Shown here piece after piece: positions 8,703 to 17,331 of a stretch of DNA of 64,000 nt (positions are counted from its first letter, which is position 1; every line of letters starts with the position of its first letter). The notes under the pieces were generated by a model. The model ran no database searches. It was not told the origin of the DNA and saw nothing but the letters and a program-made list of their open reading frames with translations. The DNA comes from Chitinophagaceae bacterium DXS (GTDB lineage: Bacteria; Bacteroidota; Bacteroidia; Chitinophagales; Chitinophagaceae). The translations under genes and the position numbers were made by a program. The stretch spans positions 1,819,383-1,883,382 of the forward strand of contig CP128386.1 in NCBI GenBank assembly GCA_030345135.1, written 5' to 3'.

Positions 8703-8727
8703 ATTTACAACAATGACTTATTGAAGA

Positions 8728-9867
8728 TTAAAATGCTTTACCATGCGTCTGGCGGATAATTCGCCGGGTAAGAGAAGGAAAATGCCTGAGTGTTTGGATG
8801 GTTAGATTGGTTAGCCATTTTTTTCCAAATAAAGATTGAATGATCCTCCCCGCTCTGAGCCGGCTTTCAAAAGTATTATGCCACTGCTGCTCGTATAATA
8901 TCTCCATTTCTGCACGCTTTAAAGTTCCCTCCAGGTAATCAATAATAAGGCCGGCAGCAATTTTACTGCTCCTAAGCGCCATACTCATTCCATTACCACA
9001 CAAGGGAGCTATAAGACCTGCAGCGTCGCCAAGCATCAGCATATGATTTTCTACACGATTTTTTTTCATAAAGCTTACCTGTGAAATACTCAGTGGTTTA
9101 TCATACAATATTTCTGCAGTGTTAAACACTTCCTTCAAAAATGGATTTCGCATCAATATATGCTTTTCCAGGTGTCCGATACTTTTTCCATTAGCCTGTA
9201 AATTGTGAGCAGAAGTAAGGTAACAAATGCAGGCTTTTCCTTCTTCTATGGAAGAAATACCGCAATAGCCATCTGAAAAATTGTGCAGCGCTATTACATT
9301 ACGGGGCGCATTCAGTTTTGCATGATACTTTACACCAATATAATTATTCAACGCATTGGGCTTTTCTTTTACAAAATCCCTTTTCCATTTAACATCCAGG
9401 TTGGCACGCTTTCCAAAAGCACAACAACACACAAGCGTTTTTGCGTTTATTTTATCTGATAACACAGAAAACCTGTCGTTTTCAAAACATACATCCTGCA
9501 CAGTTGTATTTTCCATTATAACAACTCCGTTAGCACGTGCAATTTTAGCCAACTCATCATCAATTTTGTAACGGCTTACTCCAAAACCACCAAGCGGAAG
9601 CTTTTGCTGAATATACCGGCCATTTGGCGAAGACACGAACAACTCATCTATTACCGGCACATTCCAGTCACTCAACGGCAATCCGAGCTCCGTTAAAAAC
9701 TCCCAGCATTCAAGGCTGATGTATTCGCCACAAACCTTATGGAAGGGATATGTTTCTTTTTCAAAAAGAATAATACTATAACCGGATTTAGCCAAAAGTA
9801 TAGCAGCGGAGAGGCCGGCAAGCCCGCCACCGATGATTGACACATCATATTGCTCTTGCGCACTCAT
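8728..9867 (-). CDS. FAD-dependent oxidoreductase / monooxygenase of the PKS cluster
   Basis: The protein belongs to the flavoprotein hydroxylase / geranylgeranyl-reductase-like superfamily. It opens with YDVSIIGGGLAGLSAAILL, a Rossmann GxGxxG for FAD (Gly13-Gly18), has a mid-sequence substrate domain, and carries MLMLGDAAGLIAPLCGNGMSMAL, the GD motif that contacts the FAD ribityl chain. In phenolic-lipid operons such as srsABC of Streptomyces a flavoprotein hydroxylates the polyketide ring to a quinone; the same role is my inference here. ATG 9867 overlaps the TGA of the methyltransferase gene (ATGA, 9864-9867), which fixes the start and implies translational coupling. The frame extends to 9906 but the extra residues are unlikely. 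Confidence 0.85.
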   Translation of the reverse strand: MSAQEQYDVSIIGGGLAGLSAAILLAKSGYSIILFEKETYPFHKVCGEYISLECWEFLTELGLPLSDWNVPVIDELFVSSPNGRYIQQKLPLGGFGVSRYKIDDELAKIARANGVVIMENTTVQDVCFENDRFSVLSDKINAKTLVCCCAFGKRANLDVKWKRDFVKEKPNALNNYIGVKYHAKLNAPRNVIALHNFSDGYCGISSIEEGKACICYLTSAHNLQANGKSIGHLEKHILMRNPFLKEVFNTAEILYDKPLSISQVSFMKKNRVENHMLMLGDAAGLIAPLCGNGMSMALRSSKIAAGLIIDYLEGTLKRAEMEILYEQQWHNTFESRLRAGRIIQSLFGKKWLTNLTIQTLRHFPSLTRRIIRQTHGKAF

Positions 9868-10568
9868 ACCCTGACAGTAATAAGATACCGGAAAGCCCAT
9901 CTCCACTGAATGGTATAATTGCTTATGCCAGCCAGCTTAAGCAACTGCCTCCATTCCTGCCTGGAGAAACCCCTAATGACAGAAACCGGCGCATCATGTT
10001 TTACCAGGTAAGATCTGGAAAACAAAGCCGTAAGCCATTTTATGGAATAATAGGCAACAGGATGCCGTTGCAGGTCATTAATAAAAAAACCAATGGTTGC
10101 GTTGCTTTTCATCCATCCTAGCATTTCAATCAACTGCTCATTGGTAAAATGATGGCAAAATAATGAGTTGAAGATTATGGAAGGCTTTTCATTTTTTTCA
10201 AATTTCACCTGCCTGTAATCACTGTTTATAAATACTTTTCCGGGTAGATCAGAACATTGCTGTTCAGCAAATTCAACGCACGCTTTATTAAGATCGATAC
10301 CCGTATAGCTAATCGCATAAGTGCTTCTGTTGTTCCAATTATGAATTGCCCGGAGATTGTCCCCTCCGCCACATCCAATTTCAGCAATACGTACCGGCGT
10401 TGTGCTCAAATGCAACAGCTTTTTTACGCCGGCCAAAGTGATTGCATGTCCACCGAGCCAGGTGTTAATTGTATTCAGTTCCCGGAGGCAAACCGCCCAG
10501 TCACTAAATGGAATTCCAGGCTCATCAATCAATTCTGTCTGGCCAGACCTTTGGGCAAATTTGCTCAT
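9864..10568 (-). CDS. Class I SAM-dependent methyltransferase of the PKS cluster
   Basis: A Rossmann-fold methyltransferase that probably O- or C-methylates the product of the neighbouring type III PKS. Motif I is RIAEIGCGGGDN (residues 60-71), followed by YTGIDLN, with the acidic residue that binds the SAM ribose. PSIIFNSLFCHHF is motif IV. The length (234 aa) is normal. Both ends overlap neighbours by ATGA: its ATG overlaps the PKS stop at 10565-10568, and its TGA overlaps the flavoprotein ATG. The order PKS-methyltransferase-flavoprotein equals that of srsA-srsB-srsC type phenolic-lipid operons. Confidence 0.85.
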   Translation of the reverse strand: MSKFAQRSGQTELIDEPGIPFSDWAVCLRELNTINTWLGGHAITLAGVKKLLHLSTTPVRIAEIGCGGGDNLRAIHNWNNRSTYAISYTGIDLNKACVEFAEQQCSDLPGKVFINSDYRQVKFEKNEKPSIIFNSLFCHHFTNEQLIEMLGWMKSNATIGFFINDLQRHPVAYYSIKWLTALFSRSYLVKHDAPVSVIRGFSRQEWRQLLKLAGISNYTIQWRWAFRYLITVRV

Positions 10569-11650
10569 TGCTCAAGTATTAAGGTTTCCATCGTTAAACC
10601 CGGGCCGAAAGCTGCAGCAAATATTCTTTCGCTCTTCCCATTCAACTGAGCCATTATTTCTTTTAGTACGAATAGGATGGTTGGGGAAGACATATTACCA
10701 TAATCATTCAATACGTTAAATGAGGGCGTCAGATCGCCCTTCTGCAAACAGAGTTCTTTTTGTATCGTTTCCAGTATTTTTTTTCCGCCGGGATGAATTG
10801 CCCATTTTGTTATATCATCTTTCTTAAGACCGGTTGTTTCAAGTGCATTCTTTAACAGGGGACTGATTCCATCTCTTATTAATTGAGGAATGTAAGCACT
10901 TAACCGCATTAAAAAACCCTGACCCGAAAGATGCCATGCCATATCCTGCTGTCCCTGCAGGGCAACTTCTGAATGAAATCCTTTAATAAACAATCCATCC
11001 GCAGAGCAATTGTCGCCGGTTACCAGCACCGCAGCAGCACCATCCCCAAACAGAAGACTCGAAGCAATATTATCCATTTCGTTTCCTTTTTGAAAATGAA
11101 GCGTGCAAAGCTCCGTGCAGACGATCAGTACTTTTGCATTTTCATCGGACCTGCAAATGGCATCGGCCAGTTTCAGTGCGTGAACGGCTGCATAACACCC
11201 CATAAAGTTTACCGAACTGCGCTGAATGGCGGATGATAACTGCAACTGCTGCATAATGTTAATATCCAGCCCCGGTGCAGACATACCCGTACAACTTACT
11301 GTTATAAGCCAGGTAAGTTCACCTTTATCTATATAACCATCCATGCATTGACGTATAGCCTCCACACTTAATGCAGGTGCATGCATAGAATACCATTCCA
11401 TTCTCTTTTCCAGCGAGGGGAACGGCTCCATATCCATTGTGCGGGGATAGAATAAACGCTCATGCAGACTGACGGAGTAATCGGGCATAACGGAATAACG
11501 GGCTTCTATTCCACATCGTTCATAAAGCAAAGTAATTTTTCGTCTGTCGTCGCCTTCCGGCTGATACGCATCCAGCATAAACTGGAGGATATCCTGCTGA
11601 CGATGACGGAATGCGGGTAACGCCGTTCCTATGGAAATGATTTTACTCAA
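10565..11650 (-). CDS. Type III polyketide synthase
   Basis: A homodimeric chalcone-synthase-like ketosynthase that extends an acyl-CoA starter with malonyl-CoA to give alkylresorcinols, alkylpyrones or similar rings. The catalytic triad is complete: Cys152 in NFMGCYAAVHALK, His286 in AIHPGGKKIL and Asn319 in NDYGNMSSPTI. FGDGAAAVLV and the final AAFGPGLTMETLIL are also conserved. At 361 aa it has normal length. It follows the UbiA gene by 58 bases and overlaps the methyltransferase gene by four. The starter unit cannot be read from the sequence; a long-chain acyl starter is likely from comparison with ArsB/SrsA-type enzymes. Confidence 0.95.
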   Translation of the reverse strand: MSKIISIGTALPAFRHRQQDILQFMLDAYQPEGDDRRKITLLYERCGIEARYSVMPDYSVSLHERLFYPRTMDMEPFPSLEKRMEWYSMHAPALSVEAIRQCMDGYIDKGELTWLITVSCTGMSAPGLDINIMQQLQLSSAIQRSSVNFMGCYAAVHALKLADAICRSDENAKVLIVCTELCTLHFQKGNEMDNIASSLLFGDGAAAVLVTGDNCSADGLFIKGFHSEVALQGQQDMAWHLSGQGFLMRLSAYIPQLIRDGISPLLKNALETTGLKKDDITKWAIHPGGKKILETIQKELCLQKGDLTPSFNVLNDYGNMSSPTILFVLKEIMAQLNGKSERIFAAAFGPGLTMETLILEQ

Positions 11651-11708
11651 AGGGTGTTATTTATTGTATAAACGAATTAATCAGGAATAAGGTTGTTGGC
11701 TTGCAACA

Positions 11709-12572
11709 TTATTTTAGCACATGATTGAGCAGGAATAACAATATAAATGCACAATTAACGCTTGTTGCTGCTACCATATTCATTCGCATGGCATAGTAAA
11801 AACTGGCATTTGACCGGTCTGTCAACACCTTTCTCCACCATGAAACAAAGTATATGACTATAGGCAAAAAAAACAATTGCATTAACCAGAATTGATAATT
11901 TTTCTGTTGCCCGTTAAAGTACACCAGCAACAAAAAATCAGCCAGGATGTACATTATACCGCTGAAAACAAACGTACCTCTTACACCGAGCATATAACTA
12001 ATGGTTCTTACGCCGTCCTGATAATCCTGTTCATGCTGGTATACCTGTGTTAACGGGTAAAATCCCCCGAACAGCAAAGAACTGACCAGCATGCCCATCC
12101 ATGGTACAGGCACATCATATACGGAGGAGCCTTTATGCACCATAAAAAAGGTAACCGCTCCCTGAAATAAAATAACTGTAAGAAATCCTGTGACAGGATA
12201 TTTTTTTAATCTTATTCCCCGGTAACTATATGCTCTTGATGCGAGGATATTGGCTATAATACAAATTGCGAAAACCACATTGACAAAGAAGCTGAGAAAG
12301 ATGCAAATAACATCCATTGCAAGCGTTACATAAAACAACTCTTTTGTGGCCACCGGAGGTTTTTCCAGCATTCCGATGCTTGCTTCATCACGGTCCATAT
12401 AACTGTTGTAGCCATTACTTGCTGGATACATAATGAAATGCAGGATCAAAAATACCAAAGCCGCTTTGCCATAGTTTATAACGGAAACCTGGCTTAATGA
12501 GAAAAAAAAGACTGGCATCAAAAAGAAAGAAAATGGTATGCGCAGGAGTGTGATAGTGCTCTTACTAAGCAT
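11709..12572 (-). CDS. UbiA-family prenyltransferase of the PKS cluster
   Basis: An integral membrane prenyltransferase with about eight or nine helices over 287 aa. It shows two Asp-rich motifs: NGYNSYMDRDEASIG (residues 53-67) and YQHEQDYQDGVRT (178-190), which bind prenyl diphosphate through Mg2+. It is the first gene of the minus-strand cluster, followed by the PKS, methyltransferase and flavoprotein genes. It could attach an isoprenoid chain to a resorcinol or quinone ring, making a meroterpenoid-like membrane lipid. It is probably not MenA, because no men genes are nearby and the context is biosynthetic. Its upstream side faces a large repeat region. Confidence 0.85.
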   Translation of the reverse strand: MLSKSTITLLRIPFSFFLMPVFFFSLSQVSVINYGKAALVFLILHFIMYPASNGYNSYMDRDEASIGMLEKPPVATKELFYVTLAMDVICIFLSFFVNVVFAICIIANILASRAYSYRGIRLKKYPVTGFLTVILFQGAVTFFMVHKGSSVYDVPVPWMGMLVSSLLFGGFYPLTQVYQHEQDYQDGVRTISYMLGVRGTFVFSGIMYILADFLLLVYFNGQQKNYQFWLMQLFFLPIVIYFVSWWRKVLTDRSNASFYYAMRMNMVAATSVNCAFILLFLLNHVLK

Positions 12573-12599
12573 ACAACAATATAAGCATTTTTGAATTAC

Positions 12600-13405
12600 G
12601 AACGACTATTTAAGTACGAAATACGAAGTACGAAGTACCTGATCACAGGCAGGTTCATTTTTATGGAACACCTGAAAAATACTAAGGACCGGAATTAGCA
12701 ACATTTACCAAAATGAAAAAAAGTGCGAAGTACGAATTACGAAGTACCTAATCACTGGCAGGTTCATTTTATGAAATACCAAAAAAATTCTGAGGAACCA
12801 CCATTAGGAACATTTGCCAAAATGAAAAAAGTGCGAAGTACTAATTAGTACCTATATTTTCGGCAGGTTTAGTTTTGGCTATTATAAAAAAATCCCATGA
12901 ATCGCCATCCAGCACTATCAACGAGGATGAATGAAAAGAACGTTGATCACACCAACGTACTTCGTATTTCGTAATTCGTACTTGCACCTATTAGGCACAT
13001 TTGTGAGCATGCAAAAAAAGTACGGTGATCACACCAACGTACTTCGTACTTCGTAATTCGTACTTGCACCTATTAGTAACATTAGCCGGCATGCAAAAAA
13101 AGTACGGTGATCACACCGGTGTACTTCCTACTTCGTAATTCGTACTTCCATCTATTAGGCACATTTGCCGACATGCAAAAAAAGTACGGTGATCACACCG
13201 GCGTACTTCGTACTTCGTAATTCGTACTTGCATCTATTAGGCACATTTGCCGACATGCAAAAAAGTACGGTGATCACACCGGCGTACTTCGTAATTCGCA
13301 CTTCCATCTATCAGGCACATTTGCCAGCTTGCAAAAAAGAACGCTGATCGCAACAACGTACTTCGTACTTCGTAATTCGTACTTGCGCCAGCATTACGAA
13401 GCACC
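12600..13405. repeat. Large facing repeat block: 82-base direct repeats with TACTTCG heptamers
   Basis: The right half holds six copies of an approximately 82-base unit beginning at about 12942, 13024, 13105, 13188, 13269 and 13343. Each unit has GTGATCACACC, then TACTTCG heptamers (TACTTCG, TAATTCG), then a segment with CTATTAGGCACATTTGCC and an A-tract. The left half (12610-12870) holds two to three longer, diverged units with the reverse-complement words CGAAGTA and CGAATTA. Short frames at 13165-13532 are repeat artefacts. The block fills most of the 975-base spacer between divergent UbiA and YihY genes; their promoters must lie in or beside it. Confidence 0.9.
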
Positions 13406-13547
13406 GGATTTTTTTGTCAGAGGGGAAGTTTATCCACATTCTTTGCATCATATTTCCGTTGAAAGCCGCCAAACCCAACCCTCATTCCCTTTCAGCAAAT
13501 ACAAAAAGCATGGTAGCCTTTTTGTGTTATAACAGGAAAAACTGTGC

Positions 13548-14507
13548 ATGAAAAGAATAACGATAAAGGGAGTATGGGAAGTGATCAAGAATACTTTTAG
13601 TTGCTTTATTAACGATAAGGTAACCAAGCTAAGCGGTGCCCTGGCTTATTTCACAGTTTTCTCTATGGGACCATTACTGGTTGTGCTGATTTCATTTTGC
13701 GGCCTGTTCCTTGAAAAAGAAGCCGTAGAAGGACAGGTATATAGTGTACTCAGGAATTTCATTGGCCAGGATACCGCGCTTCAATTGCAACACATCATCG
13801 AAAATGCAGCTATTGGCGGCAAAAGCAAAATAGCTGCAATTATTGGCGTAATCACTCTTGTGATTGGCGCCACCTCTATTTTTGCCGAGATACAGGATTC
13901 TATCAATATCATTTGGGGAATCAAACCCAAGCCGAAGAAGGGGTTGCTGAAAATGCTGCTGAACAGACTCTTATCTTTTTCTGTGATCATCAGCCTGGGA
14001 TTTTTGCTGTTGGTATCACTTGTAATTACCGGTGTTATAGAAGCGCTGAATAACCGGCTGCAAGCAGCTTATCCCGATGTAACAATCGTGGTGTTCTACA
14101 TTTTCAACCTGGGAATGACACTATTCACGAGTATGATGATCTTCGGCGTGATTTTCAAGGTTCTTCCGGATGCGCGGATTAAATGGAAAGATGTAACAGC
14201 AGGCGCTTTTGTGACGTCCCTGCTCTTTCTGCTGGGTAAATTTCTTATTTCATTCTATATCTCGCGTAGCCACGTTGGCAGCACCTATGGCACTGCGGGT
14301 TCACTGGTGATATTGCTGCTGTGGGTTTATTACTCTTCAGTAATACTGTATTTCGGAGCGGAGTTTACAAAGGCATACGCCATTAAGTACGGATCGGAAA
14401 TTTTACCTAATTCTTATGCGGTGACCATGAAACAGGTCGAGGTTGAAACCGGCAAAGCTTCTGTTCAGGAAAAGGAACAAATAGTTCCTCCTAAAAAGAA
14501 AGTTTAA
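13548..14507 (+). CDS. YihY/virulence factor BrkB family membrane protein
   Basis: A multi-spanning inner-membrane protein of the YihY (formerly mis-called RNase BN) family, function not firmly known. Hydrophobic segments appear at about residues 28-55, 90-110, 130-160, 175-205, 210-235 and 240-270. Family motifs include GALAYFTVFSMGPLLVV, GATSIFAEIQDSINIIWG and GSTYGTAGSLVILLLWVYYSS. The C-terminal tail is charged and ends in PPKKKV. The length (319 aa) is normal. It converges with the HD gene, the two stops being only 16 bases apart around a CGGGC/GCCCG hairpin. Confidence 0.88.
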   Translation: MKRITIKGVWEVIKNTFSCFINDKVTKLSGALAYFTVFSMGPLLVVLISFCGLFLEKEAVEGQVYSVLRNFIGQDTALQLQHIIENAAIGGKSKIAAIIGVITLVIGATSIFAEIQDSINIIWGIKPKPKKGLLKMLLNRLLSFSVIISLGFLLLVSLVITGVIEALNNRLQAAYPDVTIVVFYIFNLGMTLFTSMMIFGVIFKVLPDARIKWKDVTAGAFVTSLLFLLGKFLISFYISRSHVGSTYGTAGSLVILLLWVYYSSVILYFGAEFTKAYAIKYGSEILPNSYAVTMKQVEVETGKASVQEKEQIVPPKKKV

Positions 14508-14512
14508 TGCAA

Positions 14513-14532
14513 CGGGCCAGGCTTTATGCCCG
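14513..14532. terminator. Possible shared hairpin between convergent genes
   Basis: CGGGC (14513-14517) pairs with GCCCG (14528-14532) between the YihY stop and the end of the HD gene. There is no clear T-run on either side, so terminator activity is uncertain. Confidence 0.3.
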
Positions 14533-15099
14533 GCTCATTAAATATTCGAACGTAAGATGTTTCATCATCTCCACGTCTTTAGGATCAACGGGCGTTTCTG
14601 TATCTTTTCCCAGATCATCCCAATGGCGAATTTTAATATAACTTTCAAGCAAAGGATCTTTTGCATACGCAGCCGCCTCATCTTCCGTCATTGGTCCACC
14701 CTGGTATTTCAATGTCATCTTGCTTGCATCAGAAAGTTTATCATAGTAGCCATCTTCTGCATAAGTCAGGTAACGTTTTGTTTCTACATGACTGGCCACC
14801 AGGTCAGCTATCTTATCCGAAAAACCATGTTCCAGCAAATAGTCGCGTCCCAGCTTGTCGTGATCTTTTCGTCCGTAACCGCCCATATCTTCTGCATGCT
14901 CCAGAAAATGCCCGATGTCGTGGAAAAAAGCTGCCAGCACCATATCATTATCTGCCTGCTCACTTAATGCGAGTTTGGCACACTGAATCATATGCATCAA
15001 CTGGGTTACTCCTTCTCCATAATCTTCATCACCATATTTATCGTAAAGACTGAACAATTCGTCAACTTTCTGCTGAATTAATACCGGGTCTTTGGTCAT
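14524..15099 (-). CDS. HD-domain oxygenase-like protein, PhnZ/TmpB type
   Basis: The protein is an HD-fold metalloprotein resembling PhnZ, a mixed-valence di-iron oxygenase that cleaves hydroxylated phosphonates. Likely ligands are His36 (QLMHMIQ), His60-Asp61 (FFHDIGH), His80 (KDHDKLG), His104 (ASHVETKRYL) and Asp161/162 (IRHWDD); Lys108, Ser126 and the QGGPM stretch also look like those of PhnZ. The length of 191 aa fits. This comparison is from memory of the PhnZ site, not an alignment. No PhnY-type hydroxylase or other phosphonate gene is visible, so the substrate may differ; a generic phosphohydrolase is the alternative. Confidence 0.7.
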   Translation of the reverse strand: MTKDPVLIQQKVDELFSLYDKYGDEDYGEGVTQLMHMIQCAKLALSEQADNDMVLAAFFHDIGHFLEHAEDMGGYGRKDHDKLGRDYLLEHGFSDKIADLVASHVETKRYLTYAEDGYYDKLSDASKMTLKYQGGPMTEDEAAAYAKDPLLESYIKIRHWDDLGKDTETPVDPKDVEMMKHLTFEYLMSRA

Positions 15100-15947
15100 A
15101 GCGCTTAATTTTTAAATTCTCTAAACTGCTCCAATTCAAAATTCCACTGGTTCAATAATACTAAACAAAAAAACACACATTCTCCCGGCCTCTCAATTAA
15201 AATTCAATTAACATGAAACAAAAATATCTTCTTCAACTCCTTTATTGGCAGTAAATATGATTAACTAATCATTAATTCCAAACAGCACGATGTCATTCAA
15301 AAAGAAACGGCCAACGAGTAAGTTATACTAAACTTTTGTTACCTCGTTTTTTTCATTATCTTTTATGGGCATAAGCGAAAAAAGAAAATACGGCCGCAAT
15401 CTGAGCAGGGTGATGAAGCACTACCAGTATTTTCTGCTTTTAAAAATCAAAAAAACAAGCTACATTCAATAAACAATTATATAAGCTTTCCGTTTTTAAT
15501 GCTTATATAATTTCTTAAATTAGAAACAATTAATCCGGGTCCCAATTATTGTCCCGAAAACTGGAAAAGCTGCATAAATGTGCGTTCTGTCATGGGAGCC
15601 AGATAATATGATCTTTAACACAAATACTTATACTTACAACACAATCTTTATATTAGCGTACCTTTGAGGGTATATCCGGCCGCTGTTTTTACAGTGGCCT
15701 TATTGTTTAAACAGTATGATTTGGGATTTGAAATTTATAATTTGAGATTTTGAAATTTATAATTTGAGATTCTCAAGTTCAGACTCACCATTTTGTTTTA
15801 ACCTGTTTAAATGTGAAATCCGTAATGAATATTAATTGAAGTAAAAAAGCCGATGGCACCCTCAACACATTAATTTCAAACCGTAAATCTCAAATCAATA
15901 AAAAAGCCGCTGGTATTCCAACGGCAATAATTTCAAATCTCAAATCT
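15100..15947. other. 848-base spacer: ATTTGAG heptamer arms, hairpins, no clear gene
   Basis: 15100-15650 is AT-rich with no convincing gene; a 35-codon frame at 15366-15472 has no support. A -7-like TACCTTTG (15659-15666) is followed by a hairpin GGCCGCTGT/ACAGTGGCC (15678-15699), which might mark a very small RNA. From about 15718 to 15776 comes an ATTTGAG/ATTTATA heptamer arm, with its reverse complement at 15868-15950. AAAAAAGCCG(C/A)TGG occurs at about 15845 and 15900, a diverged duplication of the terminator region. Confidence 0.6.
15899..15925 (-). terminator. Rho-independent terminator of the YceI-FrnE operon
   Basis: On the minus strand, GCCGTTGG and CCAGCGGC (15906-15925) form an eight-pair stem with a five-base loop and one G-U pair, followed by six T residues. 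It lies 22 bases after the FrnE stop. Confidence 0.75.
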
Positions 15948-16637
15948 CTAATTGCATTTCCCATCCACTGTACAAAATCCGCCTTCATCCCCCGGTGCGG
16001 CCTGAGCCTCTGTCCAGCTTTGCTGTAATGCACCAAGAAAAACTTCCGAAGGTTGTGCCCCTGAGACTGCGTATTTCTCATCAAAAACAAAAAAAGGAAC
16101 GCCACGTACACCTATTTCTGCAGCTCTTTGCTGGTCGGCAAAAACCTCATCTTCATACCTGCCTGTTTCCAATGCTTCTCTTACTTCGTCCTGCTGCAAT
16201 CCAAGTTTTACGCCAATTGCTACAAGCGTCTCAACATCACCAACATTCTCTCCGTCTGTAAAGTAAGCTTTCAGCAAAGTCTCTTTCGCAGCATCACCGA
16301 GACCTTTCTTATCAGCAATATGAATTAACTGGTGAGCTAATGCAGTATTGGCAACCACAGCTTTGTCAAAATCATATTCAAGACCAGCCTGTTTGGCCAT
16401 ATCTGTCACCTGCTGATTAACCTTCCTGGCATACTCAACTGTCCAGCCTTTATGTTCTGCGAGGTATTGATCGATATGTGTACCAGGTTTTGCATTCAAC
16501 TCAGGATTCAGCTGAAAGCTTCGCCAGGTTACTTTTATGTCTTCTTTATGATCAAACTGCTTAAGTGCCGCCTCAAATTTGCGTTTGCCGATATAGCAAA
16601 ACGGGCACATAATATCGCTCCAGATCTCTACATTCAT
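15948..16637 (-). CDS. DsbA-family oxidoreductase, FrnE type
   Basis: A thioredoxin-fold thiol oxidoreductase without signal peptide, hence cytosolic. The active site is CPFC (residues 11-14) in WSDIMCPFCYIGKRKFE, followed by the helical insertion of the DsbA/FrnE family, and the cis-Pro loop RGVPFFVFDEKYAVSGAQP. The C-terminus GGFCTVDGKCN adds a second Cys pair (CX5C), reminiscent of the extra pair described in Deinococcus FrnE. It is the last gene behind two YceI genes (68 bases after the second). The TAG stop overlaps the start of the AGATTTGAG repeat. Confidence 0.88.
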   Translation of the reverse strand: MNVEIWSDIMCPFCYIGKRKFEAALKQFDHKEDIKVTWRSFQLNPELNAKPGTHIDQYLAEHKGWTVEYARKVNQQVTDMAKQAGLEYDFDKAVVANTALAHQLIHIADKKGLGDAAKETLLKAYFTDGENVGDVETLVAIGVKLGLQQDEVREALETGRYEDEVFADQQRAAEIGVRGVPFFVFDEKYAVSGAQPSEVFLGALQQSWTEAQAAPGDEGGFCTVDGKCN

Positions 16638-16705
16638 AATTGTATTTTTAAAAGCTGCCGGTTTTCATATTCTGAATGTAAACCGGCAACAATAATAAGT
16701 TTCAA

Positions 16706-17275
16706 TTAGCTTCCGAATTCTCCGTCAGCAACAATAATCACTTCCTCACTCAACATAGCTTCAGGAAATTTACCACCGATACCAAAGTCAGAACGCTTTA
16801 CAGAACCTGTTACACGGAAACCGGCATCAGGCTTTTGGCTCATCGGATTGGTAATAGTACCGCGGTACCACAGGTCCAGCGTTACAGGTTTAGTAACACC
16901 ATGTATAGTCAGGTTACCAGACACTTTATACTTGTTATTGCCGTTTTTTGCAAGAGATGTGCTTTTGAAAGAAAGCTCAGGATATTTGGCTACATCAAAG
17001 AAATCTGCAGATCTCAGATGTTCGTCTCTTTGCTGAACGCCGGTATTAATAGAAGTAGCTTTGGCAGTAAGTGTGAAAACCGCATCACTGAAATCTGCTT
17101 TTGTAGCAACGATGGATGCATCAAAATCAGTGAATGCTCCTGAAACAGTTGATACGCCCAGGTGAGTGATATCAAATTTAACTTGTGTGTGGGCTTTGTC
17201 AGCTTTCCAGGTTGTTTGTCCGAAGCTTGCAACAGCAATAGTTACAGCAATAAAGAGTGCGCTAATTTTTTTCAT
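16706..17275 (-). CDS. YceI family protein, secreted
   Basis: A lipocalin-like polyisoprenoid-binding YceI domain behind a signal peptide (residues 1-19, ending ASFGQ). Family features are WKADKAHTQVKFDITHLGVSTVSGAF near the start, RDEHLRSADFFDVAKYPELSF in the middle and VTGSVKRSDFGIG near the end. YceI proteins bind quinone- or prenyl-type lipids in the periplasm. It lies 56 bases behind a second, unsecreted YceI gene and before FrnE; the three probably form a TetR-controlled operon. Confidence 0.9.
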   Translation of the reverse strand: MKKISALFIAVTIAVASFGQTTWKADKAHTQVKFDITHLGVSTVSGAFTDFDASIVATKADFSDAVFTLTAKATSINTGVQQRDEHLRSADFFDVAKYPELSFKSTSLAKNGNNKYKVSGNLTIHGVTKPVTLDLWYRGTITNPMSQKPDAGFRVTGSVKRSDFGIGGKFPEAMLSEEVIIVADGEFGS

Positions 17276-17331
17276 AAATGTTCTGTACTGTTTTGTTTGG
17301 TAATATAAAAAGGTTCTATTCCTTAGTGAGC

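Noticed and set aside
12940-13400. CRISPR array
   Set aside because: The units are direct repeats of 82 bases with similar sequence throughout, so there are no unique spacers, and no cas genes are near.
13165-13532. Two short frames (60 and 67 codons)
   Set aside because: They are generated by the 82-base repeat and change frame with it.
15366-15472. 35-codon frame in the HD-FrnE spacer
   Set aside because: Too short and Lys-rich as expected for AT-rich DNA; no supporting signal.
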